Assembly: GCA_038244815.1 (NCBI GenBank)
Contig: JBBRTB010000005.1
Coordinates: forward strand, 157,438-221,437
Source of the DNA: DASVHS01 sp038244815
GTDB taxonomy: Bacteria > Acidobacteriota > Thermoanaerobaculia > Gp7-AA8
Reading direction: 5' to 3'
Length of the DNA: 64,000 nt
Notes under the pieces: model-generated
Database searches by the model: none
What the model was told of the DNA's origin: nothing
What the model saw: the letters and a program-made list of their open reading frames with translations, nothing else
In this document: piece by piece, positions 8,611-16,273 of the stretch
Layout of the letters: the number at the start of each line of letters is the position of its first letter
Numbering within the stretch: position 1 is the stretch's first letter
Position numbers and translations under genes: made by a program

Positions 8611-9950
8611 GTCCGGATCGCGAAGCTCGCCAATCTCCAGTCTCCGCTCTCTGTTTTTTTCTCATCGCCGCCGTCTTTCTCCTCCTTCGCTTCGCTCTGC
8701 TTGCGGCGCGTGATCCCTTCTACGACGAGCTGTTCACGCTGTGGATGGCGCGGCAGCCGTTCTCGCACATCGTGCCGAACCTGCTGCACGACTCCGGACC
8801 ACCCCTCTATTACTTCATGGCGCGCTTCGACTCGATCATGGCGCTGCGGCTCCTGTCCCTTCTCTTCGCCACGATGCAGTTTGCGCTGGTGGCGCGACGC
8901 TCGCTGATCGCCGGCGCACTCCTGGCCGTCTATCCGCCGGCGCTGCTCTTCGCGACCGACGCGCGGGCATACGCGCTCTGCGCCCTGTTCGTGACGGTGG
9001 GGGTGGTGGCGAACGAGGCCTCGGACTTCAGGCCTCGGGCCTCGGGTTACTGCGCTGCGATCGCGTTCACGGCCGCCGCGTACGTTCACTACTACGGAGT
9101 GCTTTTCTTCCCGCTGCTGTTGCTGCGCCGGCGGTCCGAGGCCCGAGGCCCGAGGCCTGAGGGCTCGTTTGCCCTCGCCCTCGCCCTCTTCATCCCCGGC
9201 TTCGTCATGGCCGCGCATCAGCCGGCGGCAGCGATGAAGTGGAATCGCGAGGCGCTGCTGTCGCCACTCACCAATCTCTCGTTCGCCGGAACGTATCCGT
9301 ATGCCCTGTTTGCCGGCGCTCCGCTGCTGGTTGCGCTGCTGGCTCTGGGGTTGCTGGCCGTGGCGCTGTCACGCTCGATGCGGTTCGCGCCGGCGGTGCT
9401 TGTGCCGCTCGCGCTCGTATTCGCATTTCACGTCGCCGGCAGGCCGGTGTATTTTCCGATGCGTTTCGAAGCGGTGATCGCCGGACCGCTGCTGCTGTGG
9501 CTCGGCCAGTCGCTGTGCGCCTGGCGATTGCCCTGGCGTCGCGTGCTGGCCGGGGCGCTCGCCAGTTTCGGCGTCGTTTCGGTGACCATGGGGCTGATCG
9601 ATCATGCCGGACGTCCGTTGGACCCGTATCGTGAAGCCGCGCTCGCTCTACGGCGGCACGTTCGCGCCGGCGAGCCGATCGTCGCGACCGGCTATCTTTT
9701 CCTCGAGACGGTCACGGCGCTGGACCGCCCGGTCATGGCCTGGCCGGCCGAACAGGCCCTCCATCCCGGCTGGCGGGCCACGACGCCGGCCGATCCGTCG
9801 AGACTGCCCACGGTCCCGTTCATATGGATCGGCGAGCGCTCCGCGCCCGAGCTGCGCACGCTTCGCGGAGTGAAAGTCCTGCGGCCACGGTTCTGGAACG
9901 AGAGAGCGCTCATCGCGGAGGTGACGAACTTGACGTCTCCGGTACACTGA
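8607..9950 (+). CDS. Multi-pass membrane glycosyltransferase (GT39/GT83-like)
   Basis: 447 aa with about ten hydrophobic segments. The first loop has the acidic motif DPFYDELFTLW and then SGPPLYY, as in polyprenyl-phosphate-sugar dependent mannosyl/arabinosyl transferases (PMT/ArnT superfamily). These add sugars to protein or lipid at the outer face of the inner membrane. Two 7-bp repeat arrays (9016-9047 and 9136-9166) lie inside the gene, inverted relative to each other, and encode Arg/Pro/Gly-rich inserts (RPRASG; ARGPRPEG) flanking a membrane segment. GTG start overlapping the receiver stop. Donor and acceptor unknown. Confidence 0.7.
   Translation: MSPDREARQSPVSALCFFLIAAVFLLLRFALLAARDPFYDELFTLWMARQPFSHIVPNLLHDSGPPLYYFMARFDSIMALRLLSLLFATMQFALVARRSLIAGALLAVYPPALLFATDARAYALCALFVTVGVVANEASDFRPRASGYCAAIAFTAAAYVHYYGVLFFPLLLLRRRSEARGPRPEGSFALALALFIPGFVMAAHQPAAAMKWNREALLSPLTNLSFAGTYPYALFAGAPLLVALLALGLLAVALSRSMRFAPAVLVPLALVFAFHVAGRPVYFPMRFEAVIAGPLLLWLGQSLCAWRLPWRRVLAGALASFGVVSVTMGLIDHAGRPLDPYREAALALRRHVRAGEPIVATGYLFLETVTALDRPVMAWPAEQALHPGWRATTPADPSRLPTVPFIWIGERSAPELRTLRGVKVLRPRFWNERALIAEVTNLTSPVH
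9016..9166. repeat. Pair of inverted heptamer arrays inside a coding gene
   Basis: 9016-9047 carries degenerate copies of GGCCTCG and 9136-9166 carries the reverse complement (CGAGGCC). Both are read in frame within the glycosyltransferase at 8607-9950. The two arrays could pair in mRNA or single-stranded DNA around a loop of about 90 nt. The same unit recurs at many other sites in the window. Confidence 0.8.
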
Positions 9951-9961
9951 GCGCGCCAACC

Positions 9962-10435
9962 ATGCCACATTTCATCACCGACAAATGCATCGGGTGCGGG
10001 GTTTGTGAGGTCAAGTGCCCCACGAACACGATCTGGGGCGAGACCAAAGGGCAGTATTACATCCACCCCGAGCGCTGCATCGACTGCTCGGTGTGCGGGA
10101 TCTACTGCCCGGTCGACGCCATCCAGAATCAGCACGGTGCCTTCATCCCGCGCGTGAAGCCGAAGGAGATCCCGAAGGCCGAGGTGATCAACGAGCTCTG
10201 CACGGGATGCGAGTTCTGCGTCGACATCTGCCCGTTCGAGTGCATTCACATGGTCGACGCGAACGACGAGACCATCGCCAATCATTACAAGGTGGCCCTC
10301 GTCGACAAGGCCAAATGTGTGGCCTGTCGCCTGTGCGAGTCCGTGTGTGACAAGGACGCCATCGTCGTGCCGGCCGCGCCGACGCAGTTGAAAACCTACC
10401 TCCCGGACTTCGTGGTCACCGGCACGGGCCGATGA
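9962..10435 (+). CDS. Ferredoxin-type protein with four 4Fe-4S motifs
   Basis: 157 aa from ATG 9962. There are four CxxCxxCxxxC motifs: CIGCGVCEVKCP, CIDCSVCGIYCP, CTGCEFCVDICP and CVACRLCESVCD, giving sixteen Cys, enough for four [4Fe-4S] clusters. Ordinary bacterial ferredoxins have two, so this resembles a duplicated ferredoxin or an electron-transfer subunit of an oxidoreductase. No signal peptide, so cytoplasmic. No partner catalytic subunit is adjacent; the redox partner is unknown. The 3' end runs straight into an AAAATGC repeat array. Confidence 0.85.
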   Translation: MPHFITDKCIGCGVCEVKCPTNTIWGETKGQYYIHPERCIDCSVCGIYCPVDAIQNQHGAFIPRVKPKEIPKAEVINELCTGCEFCVDICPFECIHMVDANDETIANHYKVALVDKAKCVACRLCESVCDKDAIVVPAAPTQLKTYLPDFVVTGTGR

Positions 10436-10557
10436 AAATGCAAAATGCAAAATGCAAAATGCAAAATGGGAAATGCAAAATGGGAAATGCGGAACGTGAC
10501 GAGCGACTTCGGTTCTGAATTCCCTCTGCATTTTTCATTCTGCATTCTGCATTTCTG
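10436..10557. repeat. AAAATGC heptamer arrays in inverted arrangement
   Basis: About 122 nt between the ferredoxin and HEAT genes. The left arm (10436-10497) is four to seven copies of AAAATGC / GAAATGC; the right arm (about 10527-10556) is GCATTTT / GCATTCT, its inverse complement. The two arms can form a long imperfect hairpin. The block is AT-rich in an otherwise GC-rich region. No T-run typical of a terminator follows. Confidence 0.85.
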
Positions 10558-11409
10558 ATGAATACTCCCGGCGCCGACATCCCCAAAGAGTCTCCCCGAA
10601 CGATCCTCTTCCAGTTCGTCGTCTTTCCACTCGGGGTCGTGCTCATCGGCGTGGCCGTGTTTCTGTTGTTCGGCAAGCTGGCGTCGAACGAACAGACCAT
10701 TCCCGATTACCTCAACGACATCAGGAACGGCAGCAGCCACCGAAAGTTCCAGGCGGCGTACGAGCTGTCGAAATCGATCAAGCGCGGCGAGGCCAAACGC
10801 TATCCCAATCTCGTCGATCAGGTGATCGATGTGTACCGCGCGTCCAAAGCCGACGATCCTCGTATCCGCCAGTACCTCACCCTGGTCCTGGGCAAGGTCG
10901 GCGACGCCCGCGCGGTTCCAGTGCTCGTCGATGCTCTGCACGACCCGGTGATCGAGACGCGCATCTACGCGCTCATCGCCCTGGCGGAGTTGCGCGATCC
11001 GAGCGCCGTTCCGGCAATCATCGCGGCCACCCGTGACGACGACAAAGACGTACGCAAGACGGCCATCTACGCGCTCGGCGAGATGGGCGACGCCCGTGGC
11101 GTGCCGGTGCTCGAGCAGGCGCTCGACGACCGCATCGCGGACATCCGGTTCAACGCCGCGCTCGGACTGTCGCGATACGGCGACCCCAAAGCAGCGCCGG
11201 TGCTGCGGTCGATGCTCGATCGCTCGATGCTGGACCGCGTTCCCGGTATGCGTCCCGATCAGAAGGAAGAGGCGATGCTCGCCGCGATTCCGGCATACGC
11301 GAGAGTGGTGGGCAAGAACGCCGCACACGAGCTGCAGCCGCTGGCGAGCGCCGACGAGAGCATGCGCGTGCGGGCGGCCGCCAAAGACGAGCTGGCAACT
11401 CTGCGCTGA
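10558..11409 (+). CDS. Membrane-anchored HEAT-repeat protein
   Basis: 283 aa. One hydrophobic segment (LFQFVVFPLGVVLIGVAVFL, about residues 17-36) is followed by HEAT/PBS-lyase repeats (GKVGDARAVPVLVDAL, ALGEMGDARGVPVLEQAL and others). Membrane-tethered solenoids of this kind are interaction platforms; no enzymatic residues are visible. ATG 10558 directly follows the repeat hairpin. The link to the upstream ferredoxin is only by position. Confidence 0.75.
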   Translation: MNTPGADIPKESPRTILFQFVVFPLGVVLIGVAVFLLFGKLASNEQTIPDYLNDIRNGSSHRKFQAAYELSKSIKRGEAKRYPNLVDQVIDVYRASKADDPRIRQYLTLVLGKVGDARAVPVLVDALHDPVIETRIYALIALAELRDPSAVPAIIAATRDDDKDVRKTAIYALGEMGDARGVPVLEQALDDRIADIRFNAALGLSRYGDPKAAPVLRSMLDRSMLDRVPGMRPDQKEEAMLAAIPAYARVVGKNAAHELQPLASADESMRVRAAAKDELATLR

Positions 11410-11415
11410 GTGTAG

Positions 11416-11435
11416 CGGCCGGCTTCAGCCGGCCG
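11416..11435. repeat. CGGCCGGC-TTCA-GCCGGCCG palindrome
   Basis: A perfect 8-bp stem with 4-nt loop between two convergent genes, preceded by TGTAG. It belongs to a dispersed palindrome family also seen at 44527-44546, 46931-46948 and 54380-54397. No U-tract follows, but its position suggests a bidirectional transcript end. Confidence 0.75.
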
Positions 11436-11447
11436 AAACGGAACTGA

Positions 11448-12707
11448 TTACCGCTTGTCCTTCACCACCACGCCCGTCTTCATCACGAACGGGACATTCG
11501 CCAGCACCTTGATGTCCGCGAGCGGATCGCCGCTGACCGCGACGATGTCGGCGTAACGTCCCGGGGCGATCGATCCGAAATCGCCGCCGTGGCCGAGCAG
11601 CTCCGCGGCTTTGATCGTGGCCGTCTGAATGGCCTGCAGCGGCGTCATGCCGCCTTTGACGAGCGACTCGAACTCGCGCGGCAGATACTTCGGATCCATG
11701 TCCAGGCCGAAGGCGATGTGCAGATGGTGATCGAGCGCACGATGGAAGGCGGGAGCCTGCGCGCTGATGATGTCGCGCGACTTCTGGATCATGACCGGCT
11801 CCATGTTCCCCGACTCCTCGACGCCGTTCTGGAACGTGTAAAGCGTCGGCACGAGCCACGTGCCACGCTGCTGCATCAGCGCGGCTCCTTCCTCGTCGAG
11901 CATGGTGCCGTGCTCGATGGAGTCGACTCCGGCACGCACCGCGGCCTTGATTCCTGTGGTCCCCTCGGCGTGCACCATGACCTTGCGGCCGGCTCGATGC
12001 GCGACCTCGACCGCTTTGGCCATCTGCTCGTCGCTCAGCTCCTGCCGCGTGTAGTCGCTGAACGGATCGAGGATGCCACCCGTTCCCATGAGCTTGATCC
12101 AGTCGGCACCGTACTTGAGATCGCGGCGCACGGCCATGGCCACCTCGTCGACCGTGTCGGCGAGATTCGGCCGCCGAGCGAGCTCCTGATCGGGGGCCAG
12201 GGCATCGGCATCGCCGTGGCCGCCGGTGATGGAGACGAAGTTGCCGGCGGCGAAGATCCGCGGTCCGGTAATGAACCCGCGGGCCACGCCGTCGCGCAAT
12301 GCGAACTGGCCGTAGCCGAGGTCCGCTTCGCCGGCGTCGCGGACGGTGGTGAAGCCGTGATCGAGCCAGCCCTGGAGGTTGTGCACTCCCCAGATCGTGG
12401 CTTCGGCCGAGGACATGCGTAGCGCGCCTGTCGCGGAGTAGTCGGTGAGATTGCCGAGGAGATGGGCATGGCAGTCCGCAAAGGCAGGGAGGACGGTGTA
12501 GGAGCTGAGATCGATCAGGCGGGCGCCGGCGACCGGCGCGTAGGGGCCGATCGATTCGATGCGATCGCCGCTGATGACGATGGCCTGATCGCTCGCGTAC
12601 TTGCCCGTATGGACGTCGAGCACACGTCCCGCGCGGATGACCAGAGAGGCGCCGCAGAGATCGGCGGCGAACCAGAGGAACAACAACGCGGTAGCCAGTT
12701 TTCGCAT
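11448..12707 (-). CDS. Secreted metal-dependent amidohydrolase
   Basis: 419 aa with an N-terminal signal peptide (KLATALLFLWFAADLCGA). Amidohydrolase-superfamily metal ligands: HxH in FADCHAHLLG, a Lys in ADWIKLMGTGG (possible carbamylated bridge), His in VMVHAEG and SIEHGTM, and Asp in FGLDMDP. It resembles imidazolonepropionase/prolidase-like amidohydrolases (Sgx-type dipeptidases) acting in the periplasm or outside the cell. Substrate unknown; a peptidase or imide hydrolase are equally possible. Monocistronic, convergent with the HEAT gene. Confidence 0.85.
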   Translation of the reverse strand: MRKLATALLFLWFAADLCGASLVIRAGRVLDVHTGKYASDQAIVISGDRIESIGPYAPVAGARLIDLSSYTVLPAFADCHAHLLGNLTDYSATGALRMSSAEATIWGVHNLQGWLDHGFTTVRDAGEADLGYGQFALRDGVARGFITGPRIFAAGNFVSITGGHGDADALAPDQELARRPNLADTVDEVAMAVRRDLKYGADWIKLMGTGGILDPFSDYTRQELSDEQMAKAVEVAHRAGRKVMVHAEGTTGIKAAVRAGVDSIEHGTMLDEEGAALMQQRGTWLVPTLYTFQNGVEESGNMEPVMIQKSRDIISAQAPAFHRALDHHLHIAFGLDMDPKYLPREFESLVKGGMTPLQAIQTATIKAAELLGHGGDFGSIAPGRYADIVAVSGDPLADIKVLANVPFVMKTGVVVKDKR

Positions 12708-12728
12708 GGCGACATTATGCGTCGGCTG

Positions 12729-13430
12729 TCAGAGACCGGAAATGACCGCACTCTCTCCCAACCACCCGGGCACCTCCCGGATCGAATCGAGCCGGGTGAT
12801 CTCGCGTCCATGGCCGTCGACGCGCTCGTGTGCCCAGGTGAGCTCGTACGGAATGTGGATGGCCGACGCTCCCGCGTCGATGGCGGGGAGGACGTCCGAT
12901 TTCAGGGAGTTGCCGATCATCAGAAAGTGCTGCGGCTCGATGCCCGACCGGGTCATCACCCGCTGGTATGTGGAGGCGTTCTTCTCGCTGACGATCTCCA
13001 CACTCGAGAAAAAGTCGCCCAGGCCGGATCGGGCCAGTTTCGATTCCTGATCGAACAAGTCGCCCTTGGTCAGAAGCATGAGGCGATGTCGTCGTGACAA
13101 CGCCTCGATCGTTTCGCGGACTCCGTCGAGGAGTTGCACCGGTGCGCGCAGCATCTGGTGGCCCCATTCGATGATCTGCCGGATCTCGTCGCCGCGCACG
13201 CCGCCTTCGGTGAGGTCGACCGCGGTCTCGATCATGGAGAGGACGAAACCCTTCACCCCGTAACCGAAGTGTTCGAGGTTCTTCGTCTCCGTGGCGAAGA
13301 GACGTTGCCGGACCGAATCGGCGGGGTGGTGCGACTCCAGGAGACGGGCGAACTGCGCCTCGGTGGCCTGAAACACGGACTCGTTGTGCCAGAGAGTGTC
13401 GTCGGCGTCGAACGCGATCAACTCGAACAT
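12729..13430 (-). CDS. HAD-family phosphatase
   Basis: 233 aa. HAD motif I is FDADDTLW (nucleophile Asp and acid/base Asp), motif II LLTKGD, the motif III Lys in SEKNAS and motif IV IGNSLKSDVLPA. The C1 cap is alpha-helical. These are cytoplasmic phosphohydrolases of small phosphometabolites; the substrate cannot be assigned. It sits 21 nt upstream of the amidohydrolase on the same strand and is divergent from the respiratory operon. Confidence 0.88.
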   Translation of the reverse strand: MFELIAFDADDTLWHNESVFQATEAQFARLLESHHPADSVRQRLFATETKNLEHFGYGVKGFVLSMIETAVDLTEGGVRGDEIRQIIEWGHQMLRAPVQLLDGVRETIEALSRRHRLMLLTKGDLFDQESKLARSGLGDFFSSVEIVSEKNASTYQRVMTRSGIEPQHFLMIGNSLKSDVLPAIDAGASAIHIPYELTWAHERVDGHGREITRLDSIREVPGWLGESAVISGL

Positions 13431-13478
13431 CGGATTCCCGATTCAAACATCATCGCGTGTCTGGAGTCACCTTTTTCG

Positions 13479-13507
13479 TTGACACACGTCACTGTTTCGC
13501 AGATATT
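13479..13507 (+). promoter_or_regulatory. Predicted sigma70-type promoter of respiratory operon
   Basis: TTGACA at 13479-13484 (perfect -35), a 17-nt spacer and GATATT at 13502-13507 (4/6 match to TATAAT). It lies 33 nt upstream of the Rieske ATG at 13541, in the divergent gap with the HAD gene. Pattern match only. Confidence 0.55.
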
Positions 13508-13540
13508 TGTGAGTACTGAACCTCCGACTCACGGCCCTCG

Positions 13541-14113
13541 ATGTCTGAAGAAATCACGCCATTTCAGGTGACCCCCAAGACCCCGCTAGCGGGGAGTGCC
13601 GCGGCGGACATTCGTGAGCAGGGTGAGATCACCCGGCGCAGGTTCCCGTTCGTGGTCACGACCGCCTGGGTGACTCTGACGGCGGCCCTGGGCGGCCTGG
13701 CCAGCATTCTCGGCCGGTTCATGTTCCCGAACGTCCTCTTCGAACCCGTGCAGAAGTTCAAGGCCGGCTTCGTCAACGACTACGCCATCGGCGACGTCGA
13801 CGAGCGCTGGAAAGACAAGTTCGGGATCTGGCTCGTGCGCACCGAGACGACCATGTATGCGCTCATCGCGGTCTGCACGCACCTGGGCTGCACACCGAAC
13901 TGGCTTCCGACGCAGAACAAGTTCAAGTGCCCGTGCCACGGCAGCGGATATTACAAGTCGGGAATCAACTTCGAGGGACCGACGCCGCGGCCGCTCGAGC
14001 GCGCGAAGATCTTCATCGATCCTTCCGACGGGCAGATCGTTGTCGACAAATCCGTCTCCTTTCATCAGGAGCGCGGCGAGTGGACCAATGCGGATTCGTT
14101 CATAAAAGCCTAA
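13541..14113 (+). CDS. qcrA: Rieske iron-sulfur protein of bc-type quinol oxidoreductase
   Basis: 190 aa. A basic N-terminus and one membrane anchor (about residues 36-60) precede the Rieske fold. The [2Fe-2S] ligands are in CTHLGC (about residues 112-117) and CPCHGSGY (about 130-137). The protein takes one electron from quinol and hands it to a c-type cytochrome, here very likely the octahaem protein encoded three genes on. First gene of the operon, with a TTGACA promoter upstream. Confidence 0.95.
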   Translation: MSEEITPFQVTPKTPLAGSAAADIREQGEITRRRFPFVVTTAWVTLTAALGGLASILGRFMFPNVLFEPVQKFKAGFVNDYAIGDVDERWKDKFGIWLVRTETTMYALIAVCTHLGCTPNWLPTQNKFKCPCHGSGYYKSGINFEGPTPRPLERAKIFIDPSDGQIVVDKSVSFHQERGEWTNADSFIKA

Positions 14114-14129
14114 TGCGCTGGGGAGAGAA

Positions 14130-14915
14130 ATGACCGGCCTCAAGGGTTTGCAGGAAGGCATCGTCAACTCGCAGGTCTGGAAGTCCGTCTTCCGGGTGGG
14201 CATCCCCAACACCAACCGCAAACGCGTCCTGGCCGTCCTGGGCTCCCTGATCCTGCATCTGCATCCGGTGAAGGTGCGCCGCTCCGGCGTGCGCATGAGT
14301 TACACGTGGTGCATGGGCGGCACGTCGTTTTTTCTCTTTCTGGTGGAGACCGTGACCGGACTGCTGTTGATGTTCTATTACCGTCCGACCATCGAATACG
14401 CGTTTACCGACATCATGGATCTGCGCGAGCAGGCGCCGTTCGGGATCATGCGCGAGATGCACCGCTGGGGTGCGCACGCCATGGTCATCGCGGTGTGGCT
14501 GCATATGTTCCGGGTCTTCATGACCGGCTCGTACAAGCCGCCCCGCGAGTTCAACTGGAACGTGGGTGTGATCCTGCTCGTCCTCACGCTGCTTCTCTCG
14601 TTCACGGGATACCTCCTCCCGTGGGACCAGCTGGCGATCTGGGCGATCACGGTTGGATCGTCGATGGCCCGGGCCTCCCCCGGGGCCGGCAACGAGGGCC
14701 CTATGTCCTCGCTCATAAAACTGGGAGGCGTCCCATTAATCCACGCAGGCGACGACGCGCGATTCGCGCTCATCGGCGGCCGGTCGATCGGCGCGGCCAC
14801 CCTGCTGCGCTTCTACGTCCTGCACTGCGTGGTGATTCCTCTCGCCGCCGGATTCCTCATGGCCATTCACTTCTGGCGCGTTAGAAAAGACGGAGGGATC
14901 TCTGGTCCGCTATGA
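14130..14915 (+). CDS. qcrB: Cytochrome b, N-terminal (haem-binding) subunit
   Basis: 261 aa. Cytochrome b6-like N-terminal four-helix part with two haem-ligand His pairs: HRWGAHAMVIAVWLH in one helix and LHCVVIPLAAGFLMAIH in another, each 13-14 residues apart. FTGYLLPWDQLA marks the Qo-side helix C. The C-terminal quarter is a separate gene (15016), so the cytochrome b is split as in b6f-type complexes. The gene has good context between Rieske and subunit-IV-like genes. Confidence 0.93.
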   Translation: MTGLKGLQEGIVNSQVWKSVFRVGIPNTNRKRVLAVLGSLILHLHPVKVRRSGVRMSYTWCMGGTSFFLFLVETVTGLLLMFYYRPTIEYAFTDIMDLREQAPFGIMREMHRWGAHAMVIAVWLHMFRVFMTGSYKPPREFNWNVGVILLVLTLLLSFTGYLLPWDQLAIWAITVGSSMARASPGAGNEGPMSSLIKLGGVPLIHAGDDARFALIGGRSIGAATLLRFYVLHCVVIPLAAGFLMAIHFWRVRKDGGISGPL

Positions 14916-14919
14916 GTAC

Positions 14920-15004
14920 GAGGCCTCGGGCCGCAGGCCTCGGGCCTCGGACCCAAACACACGCGGAAATCCGAGGCCCGAGGCCCGAGGCCCGAGGCCC
15001 TGAG
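14920..15004. repeat. Inverted heptamer arrays between split cytochrome b genes
   Basis: 14920-14953 carries GGCCTCG-type units and 14971-15004 the complementary CGAGGCC units, separated by a short AC-rich loop. This would give a strong hairpin in the polycistronic mRNA just 12 nt ahead of the next start codon. It occupies nearly all of the 100-nt gap. Confidence 0.85.
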
Positions 15005-15015
15005 AGCCGACTGCC

Positions 15016-16239
15016 ATGACTTTTCTCAAGGACTTCGTCAACGTTCTGTCCGCGTCGTCGATCTCGTTTCTGCTGCTGTCTTCGATTTTCGGGTTCATCG
15101 TCTTCTTCAATCTGATGGATGGACGAGTGCGCTCGAAGGGCGGATCGGCGTTTCTCGGGTTCGGCGGGCTGCTCGTGCTGACGGGTATCTTCATCCGCCC
15201 GCTGCTCTACCTGGCCGTGGCCTACTTCCTGATCATGTTCGTGCTGGCCAATCTGGGCGGGCGGCTCTGGGACCGCAAGGTCGGCATGTGGCTGCTCATC
15301 TTCGGCCTGGGCGGATTCTTCATCTCGTTTCTCGATCCCAACTTCTATCTGATCGCGGCCAAGCCGGACAACGTGCCCATCGGCGCGATGATCTTTCTGC
15401 TGGGGATCTTCACGTGGGTGTCCCTGCGCAAGGCCTATCTGAACGACAAGCAGATCGCGCTCGGCGGGATCCCGTGGGAGAAGACCGAGTCGGACGAGAA
15501 GCTGTTCACCTGGCCCGATCTCGTCTACACCGAGATGATGTGCATGATCCTGCTGACGGTCGTGATGATCGTCTGGTCGGTGGTGCTGCGCGCGCCGCTG
15601 GAAGAGGCGGCCAATCCGACGTCGTCGCCGAATCCGGCCAAAGCGCCGTGGTACTTCCTGGGACTGCAGGAGATGCTCGTCTACTTCGATCCCTGGCTGG
15701 CCGGGGTGGTGCTGCCGACGCTCATCATCGTCGGCCTGATGGCCATTCCCTACATCGACACGAACCCGCGCGGCAGCGGATACTTTTCGTTCCGCGAGCG
15801 CAAGTGGGAGATCGGCATCTTCCTCTACGGCTTCCTCGTGCTCTGGTCGTTTCTCATCATCACGGGCACGTTTCTGCGCGGTCCGAACTGGAACTTCTTC
15901 GGCCCCTACGAGTACTGGGACCCGAACAAGCTCGTTCCGCTCGTCAACGTCGATCTCTCGGAGCTGGTGTGGGTGAAGTTCTTCGGCATGGCCTTGCCGA
16001 AGCTGTGGATCATCCGCGAGCTGCCGGGCATCGTGCTCGTGCTGGCGTATCTCTCGCTGCCGCCGCTGCTGGCCATCGGCCCGTTCCGCCGTTTCTATCT
16101 GAAGATGGGCGCGCCGCGTTACTACGTCGGCACGTTCCTGTTCCTGATCATGCTGGCGCTGCCCATCAAGATGGTGCTGCGCTGGTTGTTCAATCTGAAG
16201 TACATCCTGCACATCCAGGAGATCTTCTTCAACATATGA
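15016..16239 (+). CDS. Cytochrome b C-terminal domain subunit (subunit IV-like, extended)
   Basis: 407 aa, strongly hydrophobic. The motif KAPWYFLGLQEML at about residues 211-223 corresponds to the PEWY/Qo region of cytochrome b C-terminal domains. Additional helices precede it (residues about 10-140) and follow it, making it more than twice the length of b6f subunit IV. It completes the quinol-oxidising site with the Rieske and N-terminal cytochrome b. The fusion to extra helices is seen in several deep bacterial bc complexes (family knowledge); the role of those helices is unknown. Confidence 0.85.
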   Translation: MTFLKDFVNVLSASSISFLLLSSIFGFIVFFNLMDGRVRSKGGSAFLGFGGLLVLTGIFIRPLLYLAVAYFLIMFVLANLGGRLWDRKVGMWLLIFGLGGFFISFLDPNFYLIAAKPDNVPIGAMIFLLGIFTWVSLRKAYLNDKQIALGGIPWEKTESDEKLFTWPDLVYTEMMCMILLTVVMIVWSVVLRAPLEEAANPTSSPNPAKAPWYFLGLQEMLVYFDPWLAGVVLPTLIIVGLMAIPYIDTNPRGSGYFSFRERKWEIGIFLYGFLVLWSFLIITGTFLRGPNWNFFGPYEYWDPNKLVPLVNVDLSELVWVKFFGMALPKLWIIRELPGIVLVLAYLSLPPLLAIGPFRRFYLKMGAPRYYVGTFLFLIMLALPIKMVLRWLFNLKYILHIQEIFFNI

Positions 16240-16273
16240 GGACCAGGTTGCCAGGTTGCCCGGCAACCCGCAC

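Noticed and set aside
10436..10557. CRISPR array
   Set aside because: Units are 7 bp without spacers, and no cas genes are nearby.
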